Origin: Candidatus Hydrogenedentota bacterium
GTDB taxonomy: Bacteria; Hydrogenedentota; Hydrogenedentia; Hydrogenedentales; JAGMZX01
Reading direction: 5' to 3'
DNA length: 61,632 nucleotides
Assembly: GCA_029556545.1 (NCBI GenBank)
Contig: JAKQEQ010000131.1
Location: forward strand, 1-61,632
Below are positions 26,881-35,332 of this stretch, piece after piece. Every line of letters starts with the position of its first letter. Position 1 is the stretch's first letter. The position numbers and the translations under genes were made by a program. The notes below the pieces were generated by a model, which searched no databases, was not told where the DNA came from, and saw nothing but the letters and a program-made list of their open reading frames with translations.

Positions 26881-27000
26881 CACGGGCGTCCCGCCCGTGA
26901 TCTGGAACCCTCACCCCAACCCTCTCCCTCGGGGAGAGGGTGTTTTCCTGTGGCGCGGGCGTCCCGCCCGTGATCGAGGACCATGGGCAAGATGCCCGTG
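26881..27000. repeat. Cluster of CACGGGCG-type hairpin repeats
   Basis: Three related hairpins: CACGGGC-gtccc-GCCCGTG (26881-26899), GCGGGC-gtccc-GCCCGT (26954-26972) and CATGGGC-aagat-GCCCGTG (26982-27000), with a separate CCCTCTCCC palindrome between the first two. A degenerate further copy (CATGGGCGAGCCGCCCATG) at 27078-27096 abuts the ROK-like gene. Confidence 0.75.
26920..26946 (+). terminator. Intrinsic-terminator-like hairpin
   Basis: A perfect 9-bp stem CCCTCTCCC / GGGAGAGGG with a TCG loop, followed by TGTTTTC. It resembles a widespread repeat of similar sequence but is well placed to end transcription of the gene(s) before it. Confidence 0.5.
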
Positions 27001-27113
27001 CCTCGCGAAGCGTGGTCGCGTGGGGCGGCGCGCGGCTGCTATACTCGCGGCTTCCGGACGATATGATGGAATCGATCATGGGCGAGCCGCCCATGCCAGA
27101 CGGGGTATACGCC

Positions 27114-28508
27114 ATGCTCACGGGGTTTGTATTGGTACGTCCGCGCGTAGCGCCGCCGCTTGATCCGGGGTTTCGGCCCGCGGTTCTGGCCAACCACGCC
27201 TTTCTCGCGGAGGTGGAGAAGAGCGGCGGGGGCGTGCCTCTGGCGATCGCGATCGAACGCGGCGACGGCGCGGTGTCGCGCTATGAAACCCGGGTGTTCG
27301 CGGAGCGAAATCCGCGGGCGCGGGCGAACCTGATGTTCGCGGAGCGGCTTGTGAAGTTTCTCTTGTGGCAGCGCGGGGGCTGGAAGGTGTACGTGGGCGG
27401 GCCGCGCAACGTGGGCGATCACATCGCGCGCACGTACGCTCCGGAGGGCGCGCGCGCGTTCGACTATCGCTTCATGGGCGAGGAAGTCTACGAGCAACCT
27501 TTCACGGTTGTTCCTTGCGCGCCGGAGGAGGTCCCGCCCGAGCGGGAGACTGCCGTGTCGCTGGGGCGGCATCTCGAGGGTTGCCGTATCGGTTTGGACC
27601 TGGGCGCGTCGGACCGGAAGGTGTCGGCGGTGGTGGACGGCGAGGCCGTATACAGCGAGGAGGTGGTCTGGGAGCCGCGCAAGGCGACCGATCCTTCGTA
27701 TCATTATGACGAGATCATGACCGCGCTCAAGACCGCCGCGTCGAAGATGCCGCGCGTGGACGCGATCGGGGGCAGTTCCGCCGGGGTTTGGATCGATAAT
27801 CGGCCCATGGTGGCCTCGCTGTTTCGCGGTATCCCGAAGGAGCGCTTTGACGAAGTGCGCGACCTGTTCCAGCGGATTGGCCGGGAGTTCGGCGTGCCGA
27901 TCACGGTCGTGAACGATGGGGAGGTTACCGCGCTTGCGGGGTCGATGTCCCTCGAGGATAACGCGGTGCTCGGGATTGCGCTCGGTTCGAGCGAGGCCGG
28001 AGGATACGTGACGCCCGAAGGCAACATCACGGGCTGGCTGAATGAATTGGCGTTCGCGCCGGTGGATTTCAGCCCGGAAGCGCCTGTGGACGAGTGGTCG
28101 GGCGACGCAGGCGTGGGCGCGCTCTACTTCTCGCAGCAGTGCGTGTTCCGGCTTGCGCCGAGGGCCGGAATCGCGTTGCCGGACCGCGCGCTGGATGCCG
28201 AGCGCCTTGCCGCTGTCCAGGAACACCTCGCGGCGGGGCACGTGGGCGCCGTCGATATCTGGCGCAGTATGGGCGTCTACCTCGGGTACACTGTGGCCCA
28301 TTACGCCGACTTCTACGAACTGCGCCACGTGCTTGTGCTGGGGCGCTGCACGTCGGGAACGGGTGGCGCGCTTATCGTCGATGGCGCTCGGGAGATTCTC
28401 AAGACGGAATTCCCCGAACTCGCCGCCCGCATTAACGTTCAGCTTCCGGACGAAAAGGCGCGCCGCGTCGGACAATCCATCGCGGCGGCGAGTCTGCCAC
28501 GGATATAG
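27114..28508 (+). CDS. ROK-like / actin-ATPase-fold protein
   Basis: A protein of about 464 residues. The second half has the sugar-kinase/HSP70/actin fold of ROK proteins: phosphate-1 motif IGLDLGASDRKVSAVV near residue 160, IGGSSAGVWIDN, the ROK-type VVNDGEVTALAG, and the glycine-rich IALGSSEAGGYV. The Zn-binding CxCGxxGC motif of classical ROK glucokinases is absent, so kinase activity is unsure. The first 150 residues are an extra domain (FVLVRPRVAPPLDPGF, VYVGGPRNVGDHIART) that I do not recognise. The frame is open well upstream, but bases 27060-27100 belong to a repeat, so I prefer the ATG at 27114; 27063 is an alternative. A secreted sialidase-like gene follows after 35 bases. Confidence 0.75.
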   Translation: MLTGFVLVRPRVAPPLDPGFRPAVLANHAFLAEVEKSGGGVPLAIAIERGDGAVSRYETRVFAERNPRARANLMFAERLVKFLLWQRGGWKVYVGGPRNVGDHIARTYAPEGARAFDYRFMGEEVYEQPFTVVPCAPEEVPPERETAVSLGRHLEGCRIGLDLGASDRKVSAVVDGEAVYSEEVVWEPRKATDPSYHYDEIMTALKTAASKMPRVDAIGGSSAGVWIDNRPMVASLFRGIPKERFDEVRDLFQRIGREFGVPITVVNDGEVTALAGSMSLEDNAVLGIALGSSEAGGYVTPEGNITGWLNELAFAPVDFSPEAPVDEWSGDAGVGALYFSQQCVFRLAPRAGIALPDRALDAERLAAVQEHLAAGHVGAVDIWRSMGVYLGYTVAHYADFYELRHVLVLGRCTSGTGGALIVDGAREILKTEFPELAARINVQLPDEKARRVGQSIAAASLPRI

Positions 28509-28543
28509 GTTCCGAACGAGGTATGGCACACAAGGAGACGAGC

Positions 28544-29671
28544 ATGACTTTGAAGTACGCGATCTTCACCGGCGTCTGTTGTGGTGTGGTGATGTCAGGC
28601 ATTTCAACCCTTGGCTTCGCCCAGGAGAAACGTGTCGTGAAGCAAGCTCCGGCGCAATATGCGTCTCAGGCATTCGAGGATCGCGTCCGCGAGGCGGGCG
28701 GGCGCGTTGATTTCGTGTTCGGTGACGAGCGGCCGTTTGCGCAGTGTCACGCCTCGACGATCGTGCAGGCGCCGAGCGGCGAGCTGGTCTGCGCATGGTT
28801 CGGCGGGACCGAGGAGAAGAATCCGGACGTGGGCATCTGGCGATCGCGCTTCAGCGAGGGGGCGTGGTCCGCGCCGGAACGGGCCGCGAAGGTGAATGAA
28901 ACCGCGCATTGGAACCCGGTGCTGTTCCGCGACAAGGAAGGGGTCGTCTATCTCTTCTTCAAGGTGGGGCCGGACACAGACTATTGGCAGACGTATTGGA
29001 TGCGTTCGACGGACGGCGGCGCAACGTGGTCGGAGTCCGCGGAACTCGTGGCGGGCGACAAGGGCGGGCGCGGGCCGGTGAAGAACAAGCCCATCATTCT
29101 CTCGGACGGCGCGTGGCTCGCCCCGGCGTCCATCGAGTACGCGGGATGGCAGCCCTTCGCGGACCGGTCCACGGACGGCGGCGCGACGTGGGAGCGAAGC
29201 GAGTATTTCGCGATCGATAAGACCGACAAGACCTTGCGCGGCGCGGGTGCGATCCAGCCGACGTTCTGGGAATCGGCTCCCGGCACGGTGCATGCCCTGC
29301 TGCGGTCGGGGTCGGGGCGCGTGTGGCGGGCGGACTCGGAAGACGGCGGGAAGACGTGGTCGCCCGTGCGCGCCACGGAGTTGCCGAACAACAACAGCGG
29401 CCTGGACGTGATTCTGCTCGAAGACGGGCGGCTTCTCCTGGTGTACAATCCGGTGGGCATGAACTGGGGCCCGCGGACGCCGCTGACGCTGGCGGTGTCG
29501 CGAGACCATGGGGATACGTGGGAAAACCTGGCGCATCTGGAGGACGACCCCGACCTCAAGAGTGAATACTCGTATCCGAGCATCGTCCGGACCGATACGG
29601 GCGTTGCGATCTCGTACACATGGAACCGCCAGCGCGTGCGCGTATGGCAGATTCCGCTGGCCGCCTTGTAG
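28544..29671 (+). CDS. Secreted sialidase-like (BNR repeat) protein
   Basis: A 375-residue exported six-bladed propeller of the sialidase superfamily. It has a signal peptide (YAIFTGVCCGVVMSGISTLGFAQ) and Asp-box motifs MRSTDGGATWSES, DRSTDGGATWERS, DSEDGGKTWSPV and VSRDHGDTWENL. The opening CHASTIVQAPSGELVCAWFGG and the ending EYSYPSIVRTDTGVAISYTWNRQRVR are typical of the exo-alpha-sialidase-like family common in Planctomycetes and Bacteroidetes. The catalytic Arg triad of true sialidases cannot be confirmed by eye, so the substrate could be another uronic or nonulosonic acid. The ATG at 28544 has AAGGAGAC seven bases upstream, deciding against the in-frame ATG at 28523. Confidence 0.87.
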   Translation: MTLKYAIFTGVCCGVVMSGISTLGFAQEKRVVKQAPAQYASQAFEDRVREAGGRVDFVFGDERPFAQCHASTIVQAPSGELVCAWFGGTEEKNPDVGIWRSRFSEGAWSAPERAAKVNETAHWNPVLFRDKEGVVYLFFKVGPDTDYWQTYWMRSTDGGATWSESAELVAGDKGGRGPVKNKPIILSDGAWLAPASIEYAGWQPFADRSTDGGATWERSEYFAIDKTDKTLRGAGAIQPTFWESAPGTVHALLRSGSGRVWRADSEDGGKTWSPVRATELPNNNSGLDVILLEDGRLLLVYNPVGMNWGPRTPLTLAVSRDHGDTWENLAHLEDDPDLKSEYSYPSIVRTDTGVAISYTWNRQRVRVWQIPLAAL

Positions 29672-29753
29672 GCCGACGAGGCAACCGGGCTTGGGGCGGA
29701 AGCGCGAGGGCGCGGGTTTTGGGAAGCGGGCCGGCCTATGGTAGCATCCGTTC

Positions 29754-30125
29754 GTGGCGGAAGTGACGCAAAAATCAACAGCCCGGGCCGGGACCGGTCG
29801 GCGGCGGCAACGGATGCGGTTCAGGAAGGATCCTCATGTTTGGGGCCTCCTGTGCGGGTGTTCGGCGGCTGTGGCGGTGTTCGGTTATGCGATGTACGAG
29901 CAGTGGCCGCACGCGGTGGTCCGCCAGCCTGCCGTGGTGGTGGGCGCGTTGATTGCCTTCGTGGTTGGCTACGGCGTTGCCGGCGTGTGCGCATACCTGC
30001 TCATCGGGGTGCTGCGTAGGGAACTCGAGGCGCGCCGGACATCGACGCCGCATGCCGCCGCGAGCGGCGGCCCCTCCACGGGTGCGAAGCGCCGCCCCGA
30101 GGCAGTCGAGGAGACATCGGAATGA
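29754..30125 (+). CDS. Small two-helix membrane protein
   Basis: A 123-residue protein with a GTG start. A basic N-terminus (TGRRRQRMRFRKDPH) is followed by two predicted membrane helices (WGLLCGCSAAVAVFGYAMY and AVVVGALIAFVVGYGVAGVCAYLLIG) and a polar Pro/Ala/Arg tail. No family is recognised. Its stop overlaps the start of the parvulin gene by four bases (ATGA), so it is probably translated together with the downstream envelope genes and may work with them. Confidence 0.7.
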   Translation: MAEVTQKSTARAGTGRRRQRMRFRKDPHVWGLLCGCSAAVAVFGYAMYEQWPHAVVRQPAVVVGALIAFVVGYGVAGVCAYLLIGVLRRELEARRTSTPHAAASGGPSTGAKRRPEAVEETSE

Positions 30126-31225
30126 GTGCAGGTGCGTTTTCGCGGTGCTTGGCATGCATCCTGTGGATGATCGTGGCTACGTCGGCGGCCTGGAGTCAGG
30201 CGCCGGACCTTTCGCGCATGGACATCGTGCAGCGGTCCGTGCCGGACGGCCCCGTAGCCATCGTGCGCGGCACGCCGATAGACCGCGATGCGTTTCTGGC
30301 CTATTACGAGAACGAACTGGTCACGCTGGCCGAGATGACGCAGCAGCGCGAATTCCCCGACAGCGAGCGCGTGAAGGTTGGGATCGGCTGCCTCGCGAAG
30401 ATGGTGCAGCGCGAACTCCTGTATCAGGAAGCGAACAGGCGCAAGATCAAGGTGTCCGACGAGGTTGTGCGCAGGGCCTATGAACACGATCTCGCGACGT
30501 TGAAGGAACGCTTTCAGCGCAAGGACGGCCAGCCGATTACGGACGCGGATATCGTGAAGATCACCGGGCAATCGCTGGAGGCAATTCGGGCGTCGGTGCG
30601 GCGTTCGCTCTTGATCGACGCAGTCTCGGACCAGATCGCTGAAGAGCAGAAGGTGAAGGTGACCGACAAGGAGATCGAGCAGTTCCGAGCGGAACATCCC
30701 GAGTTGTTTGAGCGGCCCGCTTCGGTGCGACTGCGCCAGATCTTCATGCGCCCCAAGCCCAACCCGAAGACCGCCACGCCGGAGCAGTGGGCGGCGGCGC
30801 GCGCGGACATCGAGAAGGCGCTGGCGCGCGTGCGCGCGGGCGAGAATTTCGAGGCGGTGGCCCGGGCGGTATCGCAGTCGCCGGACGCGCCTAACGGCGG
30901 CGACATGGGCGAACTGCCGGTCGAGAATCTGCCGCCCTTCTACGGGGAAGCGATCCGGGGGATGAAGCCGGGGGACATCAGCGGCGTCATTCAGAGCGAG
31001 TATGGGCTGCATGTCGTACAGTTCATCGAGAGCAAGGGCGGGGCGCAGGTGTCGCTCGAAGAGGCCAAGCCGCGCATCAAGAGCGTGCTTGAACACTCGA
31101 AGGCGGAACTCGCGGTGGCCACCTGGTGTCAGCCCGTCGTGAATGACCCGACGCAGGTCAAGATATTCCTGCACCTCGAACGGACGCTCGCCTCGTTGCC
31201 GAAGTCCGAAACCAGCATGAAGTAG
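30122..31225 (+). CDS. Periplasmic parvulin-type peptidylprolyl isomerase (SurA/PrsA-like)
   Basis: A 367-residue exported folding catalyst. The N-terminal hydrophobic stretch (LACILWMIVATSAAWSQ) is a signal peptide. A SurA-N-like helical chaperone domain covers about residues 45-190 (AIVRGTPIDRDAFLAYYE, MVQRELLYQEANRRKIKVSD). One parvulin domain follows at about 200-310, with VRLRQIFMRPKP, ENFEAVARAVSQSPDAPNGGDMGELP and ISGVIQSEYGLHVVQFIE, the usual rotamase signatures. It probably assists outer-membrane or exported proteins. It sits four bases inside the previous gene and nine bases before an M23 peptidase gene, in what looks like an envelope-assembly operon ending with plsC. Confidence 0.92.
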   Translation: MSAGAFSRCLACILWMIVATSAAWSQAPDLSRMDIVQRSVPDGPVAIVRGTPIDRDAFLAYYENELVTLAEMTQQREFPDSERVKVGIGCLAKMVQRELLYQEANRRKIKVSDEVVRRAYEHDLATLKERFQRKDGQPITDADIVKITGQSLEAIRASVRRSLLIDAVSDQIAEEQKVKVTDKEIEQFRAEHPELFERPASVRLRQIFMRPKPNPKTATPEQWAAARADIEKALARVRAGENFEAVARAVSQSPDAPNGGDMGELPVENLPPFYGEAIRGMKPGDISGVIQSEYGLHVVQFIESKGGAQVSLEEAKPRIKSVLEHSKAELAVATWCQPVVNDPTQVKIFLHLERTLASLPKSETSMK

Positions 31226-31233
31226 GAGCGGAC

Positions 31234-33156
31234 ATGATTGGGTCCGCACTGTGCAGCGCCTTGTGCCTGTTCCTTTGCGCCGACAACGCCGCCTACCGCT
31301 GGCCGCTTGATCTGCCCCCGGAACTCACCGCGAGCTTCGCCGAGTACCGGCCCGGGCGGTTTCATGCGGGGATCGACCTGCGTACCGGGGGGGTGGGTCC
31401 GCCGGTGTACGCCGCGGCCGACGGATACGTCTCGCGTTTGCGTTGCTCGCCGTTCGGTTATGGCAAGGCGGTGTATCTGCAACTCGAAACGGGTCTGAGC
31501 GCGGTCTACGGGCACCTGGACGACTTCGCGCCGGAACTGCGCGACTACGTGCGGCGGGCGCAGCACCGCGCGAGGAATTACACCGTCGACCTCCAGGTGG
31601 AACCGGGTCTTCTCCGCGTGCAGCGCGGGCAGTTGATTGCGTATAGCGGCCAGACGGGTACGGGCGCGCCCCATCTGCATTACGAACTGCGCGATAAGCG
31701 CGAGTGGCCCGTGAACCCGCGGCTGCACGGCGTTACCTGGCCGGACAAGGACCGCCCCGTCATCCGGCAAGTCCTGGCGGCCCCGGACGGACCGGAATCG
31801 CGCGTCAACGGAGACATGGTCCCGGCGGTGATCGACGCGCGCGCCGTCGGCGCGGGCAGGTACACGTGCGCGCCGGTGCGCGCCTCGGGGCGGATCGGCT
31901 TCGCGTTGAACTACGTGGACCCCGGCAGCGGCGGCCGGTACAAACTGGGCGCGTGGCGGCTTTCGGCGCGCGCGGCGGACCGCGAATTCTTCCGGGTGCA
32001 GTGCGACGCTTTCTCTTATGATCACACGGGCGACGGCATCGTGGCGTTTCACCCGTTTCTTCTGAAGGAGGGGCATTTTCAACTCCTGTGGCGGTGGCCA
32101 GGCAACGATTCGGAGATGTACGCCCATTCGGCGGGGGCGGGATGGCTTGAAGTGCCCGAGGGAACAACCGAAGTCATTCTGGAAGTGGTGGATTTTCACG
32201 ACAACACCGCCACGATCACGATTCCGGTCACGTATGAGCCGCCGTCGCCGCTGGCTGTGACTGTCACGGGTCCCGCCGAAGGGCGCGGCGAGACCGCCAT
32301 CGAGTGTCTGGGCGAGTACCTTGTCGTCACGGTGCGCTTCACCGCGACGGAGCCGGAGCCGCCGGAAGGGATTATCGAATGTGATCAAGACATCGTTCGG
32401 CTGGCTTTTGTCCGGGTGAACGGGAGCACGTATCGGGCCGGCTGGAAACCGACGGTCTCGGGCCGCCAGGTCCTGCGCGTGCATCATCCTCGGGCGAAGA
32501 CGTTCACGCGCGAATTCGCCGCGTTCGTGCGCGGCACGCGGGCCGACGTGCAGTTAGGCGAGGTGACGGTGGGCGCCGAGCGGGATTCCGCCTATGGCGC
32601 GCTCTTTGTCGGCGCGGACCGGGTCGAGAACGACGGGCCGAAACCGACCGGCCTGCGGCGCGTCGGCCCGGTGTATCGCTTGTGGCCGGAGGACATACCC
32701 GTTGACGCGGCGATTCGCGTCATGGTGCCGCAACCGCCGGGATTGGACACGCGGAAAGGCACGGTCTACCGCGCCGGGGGCGGTTCGTGGTCGCGCGAGG
32801 GCGCGGAGTTTTCGAACGGCCTTGCCACCGTGAAGACACGCCGGCTCGGCCTGTTCGGGTTCCTTGAGGACACGACGCCGCCCGCCGTCAGCGACGTGAC
32901 GCCCGGTGCCGACGCGACGCTCGAGACGCGGCACCCGAGGATTACGGCGGCGATCAGCGATCGGGGCAGCGGCATCAGGGACTACGAGGTGACCTGTGGT
33001 GAACAGTGGCTCCTCACGGCGTATGATCCGGATCAAGGCCGCATCTCGTGGGAGCGGGACGAGGACCTGCCCGCCGGCAAGCAGGAGTTCGTGATTCGGG
33101 TGACGGATAACGCCGGCAACGAGACGCGCGTCACGCGCGCGGTGACGGTTCCGTAG
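31234..33156 (+). CDS. Secreted M23-family metallopeptidase
   Basis: A 640-residue exported protein. After a short signal (MIGSALCSALCLFLCADNA) the M23 (LytM-type) Zn peptidase domain occupies about residues 22-165. The ligand motif FHAGIDLR has His44 and Asp48, and HLHYEL has His147 and His149, so the domain appears catalytically complete. The rest is a series of beta-sandwich-like segments (FHDNTATITIPVTYEPPS; TDNAGNETRVTRAVTVP at the end, Ig-like). M23 enzymes cut peptidoglycan cross-links or act as LytM activators of amidases. It lies between a parvulin PPIase and an acyltransferase, consistent with envelope biogenesis. Confidence 0.92.
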   Translation: MIGSALCSALCLFLCADNAAYRWPLDLPPELTASFAEYRPGRFHAGIDLRTGGVGPPVYAAADGYVSRLRCSPFGYGKAVYLQLETGLSAVYGHLDDFAPELRDYVRRAQHRARNYTVDLQVEPGLLRVQRGQLIAYSGQTGTGAPHLHYELRDKREWPVNPRLHGVTWPDKDRPVIRQVLAAPDGPESRVNGDMVPAVIDARAVGAGRYTCAPVRASGRIGFALNYVDPGSGGRYKLGAWRLSARAADREFFRVQCDAFSYDHTGDGIVAFHPFLLKEGHFQLLWRWPGNDSEMYAHSAGAGWLEVPEGTTEVILEVVDFHDNTATITIPVTYEPPSPLAVTVTGPAEGRGETAIECLGEYLVVTVRFTATEPEPPEGIIECDQDIVRLAFVRVNGSTYRAGWKPTVSGRQVLRVHHPRAKTFTREFAAFVRGTRADVQLGEVTVGAERDSAYGALFVGADRVENDGPKPTGLRRVGPVYRLWPEDIPVDAAIRVMVPQPPGLDTRKGTVYRAGGGSWSREGAEFSNGLATVKTRRLGLFGFLEDTTPPAVSDVTPGADATLETRHPRITAAISDRGSGIRDYEVTCGEQWLLTAYDPDQGRISWERDEDLPAGKQEFVIRVTDNAGNETRVTRAVTVP

Positions 33157-33191
33157 CGCGGGCGGCACAAACAGGAGATCGAGGCAATCGA

Positions 33192-33950
33192 ATGGGCTTT
33201 TTGCGGGCATTGAGTCGTTACGCGTTTCTCACGGTGTGGTCGGTTGCGTTCGCGCTGGTATATGGCGCGCTGTGGCCGTTCACGCGGCGACCGGAGTCGC
33301 GTCGCCGCGCGCTGCGCCGGGCCATGCTCAAGGCGTGGGCGGGGGGCATGACCCGCGCGTTCGGTATTCGCATCGAAATTCACGGCCCAGTTCCGCAAAC
33401 ACCGTTTTTCCTCGTGGCGAATCATCTCAGCTACCTGGATATACTCGTGCTGGAGCGTTGTACCGGCTGCGTCTTTGTCGCGCGCGGCGACGTCGCGTCG
33501 TGGCTGGTGATCGGCGGCCTGCTCAAGTCCATCCACATGATCTTCATCAACCGCGCGGACAAGCGGGACACGGTCCGGGTGAACGAACTCATCCACCATG
33601 CGCTGGTCCTTAACGACTGCGTGGGCGTGTTCGCCGAGAGCCGCATCTCGCGCGGCATCGACGTCGAGCCGTTCAAGTCCGCGCTCATCCAGCCCGCCAT
33701 CGCGAACGGTGTTCCCATCCACTACGCAACGGTCAGCTACAAGAGTCTGCCCGGGGCGACGCCGGCCTGGGAAGTGGTGAACTGGTGGCAGCCAATCCCG
33801 TTCTTCACCCACCTGTGGCGGCTGCTCGCCGCTCGCGGCGTGCTTGCGGTGATTCGGTTTGGCGAAGAGCCTCTGACGGGAAATGATCGCAAGGCGCTGG
33901 CACAGGAACTCCACGCGGCCGTGCGCGCTCGCTTCGTTCCCGTTCAGTAG
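33192..33950 (+). CDS. plsC: 1-acyl-sn-glycerol-3-phosphate acyltransferase family protein
   Basis: A 252-residue inner-membrane acyltransferase of the PlsC/LPLAT family, expected to acylate lysophosphatidic acid to phosphatidic acid. The N-terminal helix is FLTVWSVAFALVYGALWPF. The catalytic HX4D motif is NHLSYLD with His78 and Asp83. The second block is IFINRADKRDT and the substrate-binding block is FAESRISRG, a variant of the usual EGTRS. It could instead be a lipid A or ornithine-lipid acyltransferase of the same family, so the symbol reflects the family. Its stop is one base from the stop of the convergent CPBP-like gene, leaving no room for a separate terminator. Confidence 0.85.
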   Translation: MGFLRALSRYAFLTVWSVAFALVYGALWPFTRRPESRRRALRRAMLKAWAGGMTRAFGIRIEIHGPVPQTPFFLVANHLSYLDILVLERCTGCVFVARGDVASWLVIGGLLKSIHMIFINRADKRDTVRVNELIHHALVLNDCVGVFAESRISRGIDVEPFKSALIQPAIANGVPIHYATVSYKSLPGATPAWEVVNWWQPIPFFTHLWRLLAARGVLAVIRFGEEPLTGNDRKALAQELHAAVRARFVPVQ

Positions 33951-33951
33951 G

Positions 33952-35178
33952 TTACGACGACTTCTTTCGAGGACGGCTCTTCGGTCTTGCGGGCGGTTCG
34001 GCCTTCGGCGTCTCGGCGGATTCAGCGGCCGGTGCCTTCCTGCGCGCGGGTCGAGACTTGGCGTGCTTCTTCGCGGGTAGCGGCGGTTCCACAACTTGTT
34101 GATCTTCTTGTATCGGCCGCGTCTCTGCTTCCTCGAACGCGACCCGCGCAATCGCCTCCGGCGCTGGTTCCTTCCGTCCTTTGTGCCCCTTAAGTCCTTG
34201 TCCGCTTCCCCAAGATGGCGAACCTGAGTCCGCCACCTCTTCCGTGGCCGCCTCGCCCCAGCGCCCCGGCAAGACGACCGCCACCAGCGCCGCGAGTCCC
34301 CATACGCCGAGGGAAGCCACGCCGAAGCTGCCGGTCCAGGGTTGGAGGTCCCGGGTGAAGAGATAACTCCACATGCTGAGGCCGCCGCCGTGCATCTGGC
34401 CCAGGAACCCGCCCAACACGACGGCCGTCAATCCCGCGCTCCGGTTTCGCCGCCAGATTTCTCCGAGAATGATGGACAGGAAGACGCTCATGCACAGAAA
34501 TCGCAGGAAGAACGAGCGCCCCTCGGCAAAGCGGCGTCCCTCGGGCCCGAATTCGACAAACCAATCGAGAATGACCGGGAAGAACCAGAGGCCCCAAAGC
34601 AGGCCGATCACGACGTAGGAAAACACGCGGCCCATGGGGAGCAGTCGTGGAAGGAGAAAGCCGCGCCAGCCCTTCTCACCGCCAAGCACCACCAGCGCAT
34701 AGACCGTGCCGCCCAGGACGATAGTCAGCAGAAACCCCATAACCAGGACCGTCGTCGTTACGCCGACGGAGGGTTGATCCAGCGTCTGCCCCAATTGCTC
34801 CATGTTGGCCCGCAGTTCATTGAATAGCTTGCCCAGCGTCCAGTCCGGCCTGATTTCCTCGTTCGAAAACGCGGGCGTCACGTACACGAGCGCCGTGTAG
34901 GACGCGACGAAGACCACGGGCGCGAGGAGGGCGGCGGGAAGAAAGATGCCCCACGTCATCGGCTTCGGGGGATCGATTGACGGCGCGGCCGCAGGCGCTG
35001 AGCGCAGCGCCATCCGCGCGGCTATCCACGGCAGGTAGAACAGCGCGATGAGCACGACCATGCCGAAGAACCCCAAGTCGCGCAGCGAGATGAAGTTGAA
35101 GAAGAACAACGCGCCTTGCAGAACCCAGCCAACGCCGAAGACAATGAGCAAGAATTTCCCGATACCTTTCGCGTCCAT
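33952..35178 (-). CDS. CPBP/Abi-like membrane protein with degenerate protease motifs
   Basis: A 408-residue integral membrane protein with about eight hydrophobic helices (GKFLLIVFGVGWVLQGALFFF onward) and a long basic Pro/Ala/Lys-rich C-terminal tail (AKSRPARRKAPAAES, SRPRKKSS). The stretch GGEKGWRGFLLPRL aligns with the EExGWRGFLLPRL motif of CPBP (Abi/Rce1-type) intramembrane proteases. The first Glu is Gly here, and the next motif reads LLWGLWFFPV where proteases have WHxP, so the catalytic His is missing. GQMHGGG may stand for the last His motif. It is therefore probably a non-proteolytic relative. The ATG at 35178 has AAGGAGT five bases upstream, ruling out the longer frame. Confidence 0.7.
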   Translation of the reverse strand: MDAKGIGKFLLIVFGVGWVLQGALFFFNFISLRDLGFFGMVVLIALFYLPWIAARMALRSAPAAAPSIDPPKPMTWGIFLPAALLAPVVFVASYTALVYVTPAFSNEEIRPDWTLGKLFNELRANMEQLGQTLDQPSVGVTTTVLVMGFLLTIVLGGTVYALVVLGGEKGWRGFLLPRLLPMGRVFSYVVIGLLWGLWFFPVILDWFVEFGPEGRRFAEGRSFFLRFLCMSVFLSIILGEIWRRNRSAGLTAVVLGGFLGQMHGGGLSMWSYLFTRDLQPWTGSFGVASLGVWGLAALVAVVLPGRWGEAATEEVADSGSPSWGSGQGLKGHKGRKEPAPEAIARVAFEEAETRPIQEDQQVVEPPLPAKKHAKSRPARRKAPAAESAETPKAEPPARPKSRPRKKSS

Positions 35179-35332
35179 GAGCACTCCTTTTCCCACTGTG
35201 GGTCCCGCCTGGGGCGCGGCGAAGCGTGACTTCGCACCGCAAGGCCGAGACGCGGTTTCACGACTCCAAAGAGGGAGGATACCGAATACCCTGCCAAATG
35301 CGCGGCGGGCAATGCAATAGCCCCTCGCCCGG

